Notes under the pieces: generated by a model | Database searches by the model: none | What the model was told of the DNA's origin: nothing | The model's input: only the letters and a program-made list of their open reading frames with translations | Position numbers and translations under genes: made by a program | In this document: one piece after another, positions 56,224-64,000 of the stretch | Layout: every line of letters starts with the position of its first letter | Numbering within the stretch: the first letter of the stretch is position 1 | Assembly: GCA_001302245.1 (NCBI GenBank) | Contig: LGYU01000010.1 | Location: 124,001-188,000, forward strand | Length of the DNA stretch: 64,000 bases | Source of the DNA: Chitinophagaceae bacterium PMP191F | Lineage (GTDB): Bacteria; Bacteroidota; Bacteroidia; Chitinophagales; Chitinophagaceae | Direction of reading: 5' to 3'

Positions 56224-57135
56224 ATGAAAAGAATAACTCCAACTTATATAGACCTGGAGTCCATCAGTGACCTGCACGACCTGGTACAATATCCCCGGCC
56301 ACGGCATCCGCTTATCAGTGTAATTGATCACACTGATTTTTATGCAAAACGGCCGAAAGAACATTCGTTATACAGGTTTGGCTTTTACACTATTTCCTGC
56401 AAAAAGTTTGAAGGATTACTGCACTATGGCAAAAGCAGGTATGATTTTAAAGAAGGCTCTCTGCTGTTTACTGCACCCTGGCAGGTAATTGGTACCGGGC
56501 CTGATGTAACGGTAGATGAAGGATGGGCATTGTTCATACACCCGGATCTGCTGCACGGTACAAACCTGGGTATGAAAATGCATGAATACTCTTTTTTCCA
56601 GTATGAGATCAACGAAGCGTTGCATGTGTCTGAAGAAGAAAAACAGATCTTAAAAGACTGTATCAATAATATTCAAAGAGAGTATAATCAGCGTATTGAC
56701 AAACATACACAGCATGTAATTGTCAGTAACCTGGAATTGCTGTTAAACTATTGCAACCGTTTTTATGATCGGCAATTCTATACCCGTTCCAAAGTGAATG
56801 CAGACGTTATACAACGCTTTGAAAGACTGCTAAAGGAATACTTCAATCAGCCTACTTTAATAGAAGCCGGGTTGCCGGCAGTATCTTATTTTGCTACCCA
56901 TCTCAATCTCTCTGCAGGTTATTTATCAGATCTGTTACAAAAATTCACAGGTAAAACAACACAGGAACACATTCATCTCGAACTGATCGAAAAAGCAAAA
57001 TCGTTGTTATGGAACTCAGAAAAATCAATCAGTGAAATAGCATACGACCTGGGTTTTGAACATCCCTCTCATTTTGCAAAACTGTTCAAATCAAAAACAG
57101 GTAAAACTGCCAGTGAGTTCAGACAGCTTAATTAA
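56224..57135 (+). CDS. AraC-family transcriptional regulator
   Basis: A 303-aa protein. The N-terminal part has a cupin-like sensor pattern (ISVIDHTDFYAKRP, LLFTAPWQVIGTGP, GWALFIHPDLLHG). The C-terminal 100 residues are the AraC double helix-turn-helix, with LSAGYLSDLLQKFTGKTTQEHIH and KSISEIAYDLGFEHPSHFAKLFKSKTGKT. The SDR gene upstream, on the same strand, is its likely target, though the repeat between them argues for separate transcripts. Confidence 0.93.
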   Translation: MKRITPTYIDLESISDLHDLVQYPRPRHPLISVIDHTDFYAKRPKEHSLYRFGFYTISCKKFEGLLHYGKSRYDFKEGSLLFTAPWQVIGTGPDVTVDEGWALFIHPDLLHGTNLGMKMHEYSFFQYEINEALHVSEEEKQILKDCINNIQREYNQRIDKHTQHVIVSNLELLLNYCNRFYDRQFYTRSKVNADVIQRFERLLKEYFNQPTLIEAGLPAVSYFATHLNLSAGYLSDLLQKFTGKTTQEHIHLELIEKAKSLLWNSEKSISEIAYDLGFEHPSHFAKLFKSKTGKTASEFRQLN

Positions 57136-57159
57136 AAAAGCCGGCCAGTAATACAGATC

Positions 57160-57185
57160 AAAGCCCCTGATCTCTCAGAGGCTTT
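57160..57185. terminator. Bidirectional terminator between convergent genes
   Basis: Stem AAAGCC / GGCTTT with a C-A mismatch and inner CTGA / TCAG, loop TCTC. It lies between the AraC gene and PUL 2. Confidence 0.65.
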
Positions 57186-57251
57186 GCTTAGTAAACAACC
57201 GTTCAACTGCTGTTTCTTTTTTTCAATCCACGCCTTGTTCTTTTAGTTGTA

Positions 57252-59366
57252 TCATTTGTCTACCACACAACGGAAACCAATGGTACCGCTACGGTCAAGG
57301 CCGGGTGACATGAGTAAATATTTGCCGTATTTATTCAGTTCATAAGCCGGTGGAAAATACCAGCGTGACCCCTGTGCCCTGTAATAACCGGTTCCTTTTA
57401 ACACTGCAGACCTGGTATGCTCATCTACATATTCATCTGTCCAGTGCCAGATATTGCCTGTCATGTCTTCTACGCCAAACGGACTGGCTCCCTGCGGAAA
57501 AGCCTGTACTGCTGTAGGAGGGCGCATCACACGATTGGTATCCTGCAATGGCATCCTGGTAGAATCTTTTGCTCCCCATGGATACAATCTTCCGTCGGTA
57601 CCTTGTGCTGCATATTGCCATTCCCATTCATGCGGCAAACGCTTTCCGGCCCATGAAGCATAGGCCCGTGCATCTTCCAGCGATACCCAGGTTACCGGTT
57701 TATCATCCCAGCCATCCGGATAACGACCATCATTCCAGTCTTTCAGAAAATTGTGTTTATCCTTCGGACTGTATTTTGTTGCCTGCATGAAAGCATAGTA
57801 TTGCGCATTGGTTACCGGATAACGATCTATGTAAAAAGCAGCCATTGCCATTTCATGTTGCTGACTGCGTGCAGCATGCTGTTCCCACGGATGCTGTACA
57901 CCCAATGCTGCAGGCAACTCTTTCCCTTCTATCATTACACCAACCGATTCAAACAGGTATTTATCAGTAGCAGGTATAGCTATCATACCCGCAGGTGCTG
58001 TGCCTGCCTTTTTGGTAGGCGGTATTGCCACCAGTTGCTGTTGCAAGGGCTTCCACCCATCGCTCAGTTCCTGTAGTTGTTTCTTTGGTGTACTGCTTAC
58101 AATGTTTTTCAGCAAATCAGCGTCTGCAGCCGTTGTTGCCAGTACTGCACCAAAGCCATTCCCTTCAACCGGAAAAGAAAGTGCTGCCGTATTGTTACTG
58201 ATAGTTGCTTTCAGCTCTTTCCCATTCCACAGGTCAAAATAACGTGCTCCGCTTGCTGCAGGTATCCGGATCTGCTCCCCTGCCCTATCAATACTGTCGC
58301 GGTTTACAAACGTATAGATCGTTCCTTTACTGCCGGGAAAACGCGAGGCATATACACCGGCTTGCTGTGTTGGTACATAAGGTTCCCAACCTGCATTACT
58401 CCAGTGATCGGGAAAACGGCGGTAAATGTTTGCAATCCTTTTCACCGCTTCGGCATAACGATCAGGATAGTTGTTCCAGATACCCCAGATGTTTTCCCAG
58501 GTATTAATGCCCACGCCGTTGAAGAAAGCATATTGCAGGTCGTCTGTTTTATTCACCGCCCAACGGTTGGTAATATTTACCTGGTGCATGGGCTCCAGCC
58601 ATTTGTATACACTTACACCCGGTGTTTTCTCATACGGCCAGAAATAACCCCAGCTCAGATCATTCCATTCAAGACCTTTAATATTCCTGATACTTAACTC
58701 GGGTTGAAAAGCAAGCGGATAACCAAGACTATCGGCTGCATGTGCAAAATCATCGCTTACTCCAAACATCGTATCACCGTTCAAACCATCAGCACCGATC
58801 TCTTTCATCTTCTTCACCAACGCCACAGCCATTGCATGATCCAGCTTGCGTGTGCCATTGTCCCATATCATGATCGGAAAAAACACTTTTACACCACGGC
58901 GATGAAAATCGGCAATCATCTTTTTCACGCCTTCAATACCGCCGGGCATACCATCCAGGTAATCCAGCTGGTTGCGGTTATCTACCCCGATATTGGGATA
59001 GGTAGGCCAGATGAGCACGCCATCCAGGCCACCATATCTTTTTTTAAGATCATCGAGGTACCGGTTAACAGTATAGGTCATTTTCACGTTGTCGTAAAAG
59101 AAACGGTCGTGCGCCATCATCTGTGCAAACACAAAAGTTCGTTTCACCCAGCCTGTTGCCGGTCTGTTATAATACCGGTTATCGTAAGCAATGTGCTGCC
59201 GTTCTGCAGTACGCCGTTGTTTGAGGCTGTCCAGCCATACTGCATGTTCCATATTGGAGGCAGCAGGACCAGCATACAGCTCACGGAACTGTCCCTGTGT
59301 TTTTAGCTGTGCCTGTAAAGCACATACAGACAACAGCAGGCTTGCTGTTAGTAGTTTCTTTTTCAT
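57252..59366 (-). CDS. TIM-barrel glycosidase-like protein fused to a SUMF1 (formylglycine-enzyme-like) domain
   Basis: A 704-aa exported protein (signal to CALQAQ). Residues about 60-340 look like a glycoside-hydrolase TIM barrel: LDGVLIWPTYPNIGVDN, RRGVKVFFPIMIWDNGT, EIGADGLNGDTMFGV and FQPELSIRN supply acidic residues at strand ends. A short beta domain follows (about 345-420). From about 455 to the end is a SUMF1 domain: MIAIPATDKYLFESVG, FYIDRYPVTNAQYYAF, YASWAGKRLPHEWEWQYAA, GVEDMTGNIWHWTDEY, RSGTIGFRCVVDK. The catalytic FGE cysteine pair is not visible (only the final FRC Cys), so formylglycine formation is unlikely and a sugar-binding role is favoured. Coupled by ATGA overlap to the ADP-ribosylglycohydrolase-like gene. 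Confidence 0.8.
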   Translation of the reverse strand: MKKKLLTASLLLSVCALQAQLKTQGQFRELYAGPAASNMEHAVWLDSLKQRRTAERQHIAYDNRYYNRPATGWVKRTFVFAQMMAHDRFFYDNVKMTYTVNRYLDDLKKRYGGLDGVLIWPTYPNIGVDNRNQLDYLDGMPGGIEGVKKMIADFHRRGVKVFFPIMIWDNGTRKLDHAMAVALVKKMKEIGADGLNGDTMFGVSDDFAHAADSLGYPLAFQPELSIRNIKGLEWNDLSWGYFWPYEKTPGVSVYKWLEPMHQVNITNRWAVNKTDDLQYAFFNGVGINTWENIWGIWNNYPDRYAEAVKRIANIYRRFPDHWSNAGWEPYVPTQQAGVYASRFPGSKGTIYTFVNRDSIDRAGEQIRIPAASGARYFDLWNGKELKATISNNTAALSFPVEGNGFGAVLATTAADADLLKNIVSSTPKKQLQELSDGWKPLQQQLVAIPPTKKAGTAPAGMIAIPATDKYLFESVGVMIEGKELPAALGVQHPWEQHAARSQQHEMAMAAFYIDRYPVTNAQYYAFMQATKYSPKDKHNFLKDWNDGRYPDGWDDKPVTWVSLEDARAYASWAGKRLPHEWEWQYAAQGTDGRLYPWGAKDSTRMPLQDTNRVMRPPTAVQAFPQGASPFGVEDMTGNIWHWTDEYVDEHTRSAVLKGTGYYRAQGSRWYFPPAYELNKYGKYLLMSPGLDRSGTIGFRCVVDK

Positions 59367-60922
59367 CTGGCAGGCTTATTATCGTATACAATGTAATCCG
59401 TAGCGCGCAGGTCAAATTTGCTATCCGGATTTTTGACAGTGATCTTAACAGTGTGTTTTCCACGCGGCAGGTTCAGTTTCCAGAAAAGTTCATGACGACG
59501 TGTTTTAAAATTTGTCGGGAACTTTGCTGTTTCTACCAACTGTCCGTCAATAAAAAGATCTGCTTCAAAAATGTAATCATCACCTCCGTCGCGTTGTTTC
59601 TTTGACGCTGCGCCCAACAACGCAAAACCGGTTCCATCAAAATCAAAGGTCAGGTTGTGCGCCTCTCCTTTGTTGCGTAAAGAGTTTTTCTGGATGGGAT
59701 ACACCTTGTCAAAACTTTTTTCATAGCGTACGGGCAAAGGATCCTGTACACGTATCAAAACATCAGTGGCCGTTTCAGTGCCACCATTTTTACGGATCAT
59801 ATCCAGCGCATGTTTATAACTGGCTGCATATACACCGTTCAGTGAAAGCGTAGTATAACTGAAATTCATATCCTCTATTTCTTTCAATCCCTGTTTCCAG
59901 TAAGCAGGTATCTTGTCATATCCCAGCAGCGTGCCCAGGATGCCACCGGCCGAAGAAGGATTGCAGTCCGCATCCTGTCCGGCACGGGTAGCAATCTCCA
60001 GTGTACGGGAATAATCACCATTGCCATACAGCAACGCCATGATCACATACGCTGCATTGATCTTGGCATCAATATTAAAAGGTACAAAAACACCCTGCGG
60101 GCAAACCATATCCGATGACCATTTCTTCTCCAGTTCAAACCAGGTCTGTTTCCAGTCGTTCGGATATTTTGCATTCCACTGAATCACATCATTCATACAT
60201 TGGTAAAATTCGCTTTTTGCAGGAACGGTCTTTAATGCTTCTTTTACTACCGTTCTGATATCTGTATGTGTAAAAGCCAGTGTATACATAGCAGCCATAT
60301 ACACGCCGCCATACCAGCCATCACCATAATTCATGATGTGGCCAATCTTATCATTGATGGCAGATGCAGAGTTGGGCATGCCGGGATTCATCAAACCGCA
60401 ATAATCTGCCTCGATCTGGTAATCAATAGCATCTGCATGCAGATTGTGCTCCGGTGCACCCGATGCAGGCGCTTTAATGCCGTTAAGAATATTATAGCGG
60501 GCAGCCTGGTTGGCAAACCAAAGGTCATATCCTGCATTGGCAAAAGCATTGGCAAAAGAATCAACCGGGGCATCCAGTCCGTATTTGTCAATAATGCTTA
60601 CAAAGGTCAGGTCCATGTAAATGTCATCATACAAACCAGGGGCTTCTGTCATTGTTTTTTTCATGTAACCATCATACCATACAAGAGGTTGATAATCCTG
60701 GATGATCGTTCCATTGTAACGGAACTCATAAGGACCGCCAAAGGTTACACCGATCGTTTGTCCGGCCCAGCCACCGCGAATCTTGTCCTGCAGCACCGTT
60801 TTACTGATGCGTACGGTTTTATTGCCCGGCGGCACATCTGTTCCGGCAATTTTATTCTGGGCATAACTGTTGGATACTGGTATCAGGCTGCCAATCAGCA
60901 GTATACTTGCAAGCAATTTCAT
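59363..60922 (-). CDS. ADP-ribosylglycohydrolase-family protein, exported
   Basis: A 519-aa protein with signal peptide (to SYAQ). The helical ADP-ribosylglycohydrolase core (about 42-360) has GGWAGQTIG, LYDDIYMDL with the metal Asp99/Asp100/Asp104 positions, and GQDADCNPSSAGGILG with Asp317/Asp319 near the second metal site. A C-terminal beta-sandwich (about 390-510) is added. Family members hydrolyse N-glycosidic or O-linked ADP-ribose. A secreted copy next to susCD points to an extracytoplasmic glycoside or nucleoside-type substrate, as with the ADP-ribosylglycohydrolase-family protein of the Bacteroides ribose utilisation locus. Second last gene of PUL 2 as seen. Confidence 0.85.
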   Translation of the reverse strand: MKLLASILLIGSLIPVSNSYAQNKIAGTDVPPGNKTVRISKTVLQDKIRGGWAGQTIGVTFGGPYEFRYNGTIIQDYQPLVWYDGYMKKTMTEAPGLYDDIYMDLTFVSIIDKYGLDAPVDSFANAFANAGYDLWFANQAARYNILNGIKAPASGAPEHNLHADAIDYQIEADYCGLMNPGMPNSASAINDKIGHIMNYGDGWYGGVYMAAMYTLAFTHTDIRTVVKEALKTVPAKSEFYQCMNDVIQWNAKYPNDWKQTWFELEKKWSSDMVCPQGVFVPFNIDAKINAAYVIMALLYGNGDYSRTLEIATRAGQDADCNPSSAGGILGTLLGYDKIPAYWKQGLKEIEDMNFSYTTLSLNGVYAASYKHALDMIRKNGGTETATDVLIRVQDPLPVRYEKSFDKVYPIQKNSLRNKGEAHNLTFDFDGTGFALLGAASKKQRDGGDDYIFEADLFIDGQLVETAKFPTNFKTRRHELFWKLNLPRGKHTVKITVKNPDSKFDLRATDYIVYDNKPAR

Positions 60923-60940
60923 GTAATCAGCTTTTATAAA

Positions 60941-62479
60941 TTAATAACCGGGATTCTGTATCAGGTTTTTATTTACGTTCAGTACAGCAGTTGGTAAGGG
61001 ATACAATTCATCTTTTGAAGTACCCGCTGATTTTTCAAACCATGGTGTATTCCATTTTGCAAAACGGATCAGGTCCTGGCGGCGATGGTATTCCCACGCA
61101 AACTCACGACCCAGTTCTGCCAGCAGTTCATCCAGCGTAAGAGTGGCCGTTGTATAATTATGAGTTGTATTACCAAATGCGCGTACCCGAACCTGGTTTA
61201 CCAGGTCAACTGCTTCCTGTGTAGCCACACCACCGTTCTTGCGCATAATAGCTTCCGCTTTGGTCATCAGTGCATCGGCAAGACGGAACACCACCCAGTC
61301 ATTGCTCATGCTTTCATTGTCTTTCAGGCCAGCTTCATACTCATATTTTTTAAACCGTACGCCATCATCCAGCAACGCAGGTGCAGTGGTATTATACAGT
61401 GCATTGATCCTGGGGCGGTAAGTAAGCTGACGTGTGGGCGACAACATTAACGGAGCGCCGGTATTGCTTACCTGCGGACCTACCAGCCAACTGTTGATGC
61501 GTGTATCTGCTGCGTCATACGATTTATAGAAATCTTCCAGTGCAGCATAACCATCCCAGGTAAAAGCAATTAAACCAAAGGTCTGTTGACTCAGTGTGTG
61601 CAGTGTCCAGCAGTGGATCTGCAGAATATTACCCGGAGTTTGTGTTTTATCATAAGGAACAACAAATATGTTTTCTTTTGAACCGGTATTATTTACAGCA
61701 AAGTTGGAAAAGTAGTTGCCGGATAAACTATAGCCAGGCGTACTGATCACAGCAGAAGCTGCATTGATAGCCTCATCCCATTTGGCAGTACCAGTCCATT
61801 TTTCTGCATTCAGATATAACTTGGACAGCATCATATTCGCCATTGCCTTTGTGGAAGTACGGCCGTAATTGGCGGTAGTAGGCGTTGCATCCAGCAGACT
61901 GAGATTGTCGGTAATTTCTTTCACCAGGAAATCCCATACCTGTTTGCGTGTACTTTGCTTTGGCAGTGTTACATCTTTAAAATCGGTAGAGATTGGAATA
62001 TTGCCAAACCAATCCATAGCACGGTAATAGAAAAAAGCACGGGCCATTTTTACTTCTGCTATCACGTTGTTCTTGGTAGGAAATGTAACCGGAGATTCTC
62101 CCAGTTGATACAATATCTGGTTACACATAGAAATACCATCGTAACAGAAACTGTAACCACCAGACATTACCGACAGATCGGGGTTGAACTGGTGACGGTG
62201 CAAAGCGATCCAGAGACCATTGTCATACCACAGGTTGGTTTCCCGGAAAGGAATAATACATTCATCAGTACCAACCAGGTCAAGGCTGCCCGCACCAAAA
62301 CGTGCAGTGATCTTACGCATCTGCGCATAGATACGCCCTACATTGGTCATTACTTCTGCTTCGTTGCGAAAGAAGCCATCGGCAGGAATAGAAGAGAATA
62401 CTTCCTCATCCAGCTTTGTGCAGGAAAATGAGCCTGTCAGCATTATGAAAATGGCGCTGTATATAATAGTCCGTTTCAT
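60941..62479 (-). CDS. SusD/RagB outer-membrane glycan-binding lipoprotein (PUL 2)
   Basis: A 512-aa lipoprotein with a short leader ending TGSFSC (lipobox Cys at 20). SusD features: EEVFSSIPADGFFRNEAEV opening, EVKMARAFFYYRAMDWFGNIPI in the TPR core, ELGREFAWEYHRRQDLIRFAKWN and the C-terminal PLPTAVLNVN, ending LIQNPGY. It follows susC by 21 bp. It would bind the PUL 2 glycan at the surface. Confidence 0.95.
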   Translation of the reverse strand: MKRTIIYSAIFIMLTGSFSCTKLDEEVFSSIPADGFFRNEAEVMTNVGRIYAQMRKITARFGAGSLDLVGTDECIIPFRETNLWYDNGLWIALHRHQFNPDLSVMSGGYSFCYDGISMCNQILYQLGESPVTFPTKNNVIAEVKMARAFFYYRAMDWFGNIPISTDFKDVTLPKQSTRKQVWDFLVKEITDNLSLLDATPTTANYGRTSTKAMANMMLSKLYLNAEKWTGTAKWDEAINAASAVISTPGYSLSGNYFSNFAVNNTGSKENIFVVPYDKTQTPGNILQIHCWTLHTLSQQTFGLIAFTWDGYAALEDFYKSYDAADTRINSWLVGPQVSNTGAPLMLSPTRQLTYRPRINALYNTTAPALLDDGVRFKKYEYEAGLKDNESMSNDWVVFRLADALMTKAEAIMRKNGGVATQEAVDLVNQVRVRAFGNTTHNYTTATLTLDELLAELGREFAWEYHRRQDLIRFAKWNTPWFEKSAGTSKDELYPLPTAVLNVNKNLIQNPGY

Positions 62480-62500
62480 AAATTATTTTTTAAGCAATTG

Positions 62501-64000
62501 TTAGAAGGTTACATTAAGCCCCACCGTAAATGTTCTTGTACGGGGATAATAGTTATAGGCATCTATACCCGGAGAAAGGCCTGCCAGTTGCATTTCAGGA
62601 TCTACTCCCTTATAGCAGGTAAACGTCAGTAATTGCTGTCCCGCAGCATAGATGCGTAATTTTTTCACTACACTGTTGGCTACATTTTTAGTATACCCGA
62701 TAGACACGTTATCCAGTTTTACATACGATCCGTTTTCAACAAACCTGTTGGAGTATTCTGCCTTGCCTTTGTAACCGGGATAATCCAGTGCGCTTTTCAG
62801 AATATTCTTGCCACCCAGGTAACCAAAGTTTTCATAATACAGTCGGTGAATATTCAGCACATCATTACCAAATGAGCCACGGAAATTGAAAGAGAAATCA
62901 AATGCTTTGTATGCAAAACTGTTGCTGAAAGATATCTGGTATTTCGGATACGCATTGCCTACCACTACCCTGTCTGCTTCGTTGATAACACCATTCTTGT
63001 CCTGGTCCTGGTAAATAGGATTGCCATTGGCATCTATACCCAGGAATACCAGCGATACAAAATTGCCCAGCGCACCACCTTCTACGATCTGGTGTGTCCA
63101 CGTTTGTACATCTGCACCGATATTACCGGTTTTCAGATCAGTCAGTTTAAATCCTGCATCATTATTGGAGAAGGACACCAGTTTGTTCCTGTTGCGGCTG
63201 TAGATCACTGAAGTGTTCCAGGTAAGATCTTTTGATTTTACAGGGATTGCGTTCAGGGTTACTTCCACCCCATTGTTGCGGATGGTACCTACGTTTGCAT
63301 ACAACTGGTTATATAAATTGGGGGGTACAGGAACAGAATAGGTCCACAGCAGGTCTTTTGTATTGCGTACATAATAATCCACGTTTCCGCTTACTCTTCC
63401 GTTCCACAATCCGAAATCAATACCCAGGTTCAGTTCCTGTTTCTTTTCCCAGCGCAGATCGGGGTTTGGATTGCTGGCAGGTGGATACGTATTGATCCAT
63501 TGACCATTGTATAAAATTCTACCGCCTGTTGCCAGCAACTGCAGTGAACGATAGTTACCAATATCCTGGTTACCCGTTACACCAAAACCACCACGCAGTT
63601 TCAGGTCAGACAGCCAGTCGATATCGGACATGAAGTTTTCCTGTTTAATACGCCATCCCAGGCTCACAGCAGGGAAATCGCCCCATTTATGATTGGCACC
63701 AAAACGTGAAGAACCTTCATGACGCAATGAAGCAGTCAGCACATAACGTTCATTGAAATTGTATGTAATACGTCCAAAAAAGGCGATCAGCTTATTGCTT
63801 TCACGATAGCTTGACATGGTAGCAGTACCTTGTGTAAGCCCGGCACCTGCTCCGATGTTATTGGTACCATACAGATCCACATCAAAATTACTGTTGCCGG
63901 CAGCAAAGGTTTCATTGGTACCCTTCTGGTATGAATAACCTGCTACGGCCTGTATATCATGTTTGCCAAAACGTTTGTGATAATCACCACTGAACTCCAT
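62501..64000 (-). CDS. SusC/RagA-type TonB-dependent transporter (PUL 2), C-terminal part
   Basis: About 499 residues of the outer-membrane beta-barrel are visible; the gene runs past the window edge, and the Met at the edge is not the start. Barrel strands include RYVLTASLRHEGSSRFG, FPAVSLGWRIKQENF, LRGGFGVTGNQDIG and NLGIDFGLWNGRVSGNVDYY, with the end RTFTVGLNVTF carrying the terminal Phe. It resembles the PUL 1 SusC in the tail. The plug and N-terminal domains lie outside. Confidence 0.95.
   Translation of the reverse strand: MEFSGDYHKRFGKHDIQAVAGYSYQKGTNETFAAGNSNFDVDLYGTNNIGAGAGLTQGTATMSSYRESNKLIAFFGRITYNFNERYVLTASLRHEGSSRFGANHKWGDFPAVSLGWRIKQENFMSDIDWLSDLKLRGGFGVTGNQDIGNYRSLQLLATGGRILYNGQWINTYPPASNPNPDLRWEKKQELNLGIDFGLWNGRVSGNVDYYVRNTKDLLWTYSVPVPPNLYNQLYANVGTIRNNGVEVTLNAIPVKSKDLTWNTSVIYSRNRNKLVSFSNNDAGFKLTDLKTGNIGADVQTWTHQIVEGGALGNFVSLVFLGIDANGNPIYQDQDKNGVINEADRVVVGNAYPKYQISFSNSFAYKAFDFSFNFRGSFGNDVLNIHRLYYENFGYLGGKNILKSALDYPGYKGKAEYSNRFVENGSYVKLDNVSIGYTKNVANSVVKKLRIYAAGQQLLTFTCYKGVDPEMQLAGLSPGIDAYNYYPRTRTFTVGLNVTF

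Noticed and set aside
58077-58697. Long plus-strand frame inside the TIM-SUMF1 gene
   Set aside because: Antisense shadow: the minus strand carries clear SUMF1 and barrel motifs through the same interval.

Overview
The window looks like a chromosomal segment of a soil or plant-associated Bacteroidota, most likely family Chitinophagaceae (a Chitinophaga- or Niastella-like genus). The reasons are two SusC/SusD pairs, promoters of the Bacteroidota type (TTTG / TAnnTTTG), very weak Shine-Dalgarno sequences, Sec and lipoprotein signals on most hydrolases, and the small-protein and regulator content. No tRNA, rRNA or CRISPR array was seen.

Layout. 1-2275: the tail of an M14 carboxypeptidase-like gene and a PqqB-like metallo-beta-lactamase-fold protein. 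2359-28814: a large polysaccharide utilisation locus (PUL 1) read leftward in two units. The first is susC, susD, a DUF5017-like lipoprotein, a sodium:solute symporter, two giant secreted proteins of one unrecognised family, a GDSL esterase and a GH3 enzyme. The second is GH97, a third member of the unrecognised family, and an FAD oxidoreductase. A divergent LacI-type regulator sits at the head. An identical 33-bp double operator lies both at the susC/lacI divergence and before the GH97 unit. 28822-40698: housekeeping and signalling genes (GDPD, SGNH hydrolase, SDR, ArsR, ABM, TlpA-kinase-LytTR operon, ABC ATPase, M90 peptidase, NarL regulator, DNA glycosylase).

40772-48794: a decayed DUF4440-like gene, then a pectin-type cluster without SusCD: two GH28 genes, a second LacI regulator, GH95 and a zinc alcohol dehydrogenase. 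A perfect 20-bp palindrome lies between the divergent LacI and GH95 genes. 48814-53878: a PadR-controlled MacB/FtsX-like permease and a membrane-anchored serine hydrolase. 53879-55235: no intact gene of known function; it holds integrase and HNH remnants, nested inverted repeats and strong hairpins, and looks like the scar of a mobile element. 55236-57135: SDR and AraC regulator. 57252-64000: a second PUL (PUL 2, 5' end beyond the window) with susC, susD, a secreted ADP-ribosylglycohydrolase-family protein and a TIM-barrel/SUMF1 fusion.

How it fits together: SusCD pairs would import oligosaccharides, secreted GH3, GH97, GH28, GH95 and the esterase would process plant-type polymers, the symporter would carry released sugar inward, and the two LacI proteins would sense the products. 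The least explained parts are the three-paralogue secreted family in PUL 1, the PUL 2 enzyme pair, and a dispersed multi-hairpin intergenic repeat present in three copies (33110, 40009, 56126).
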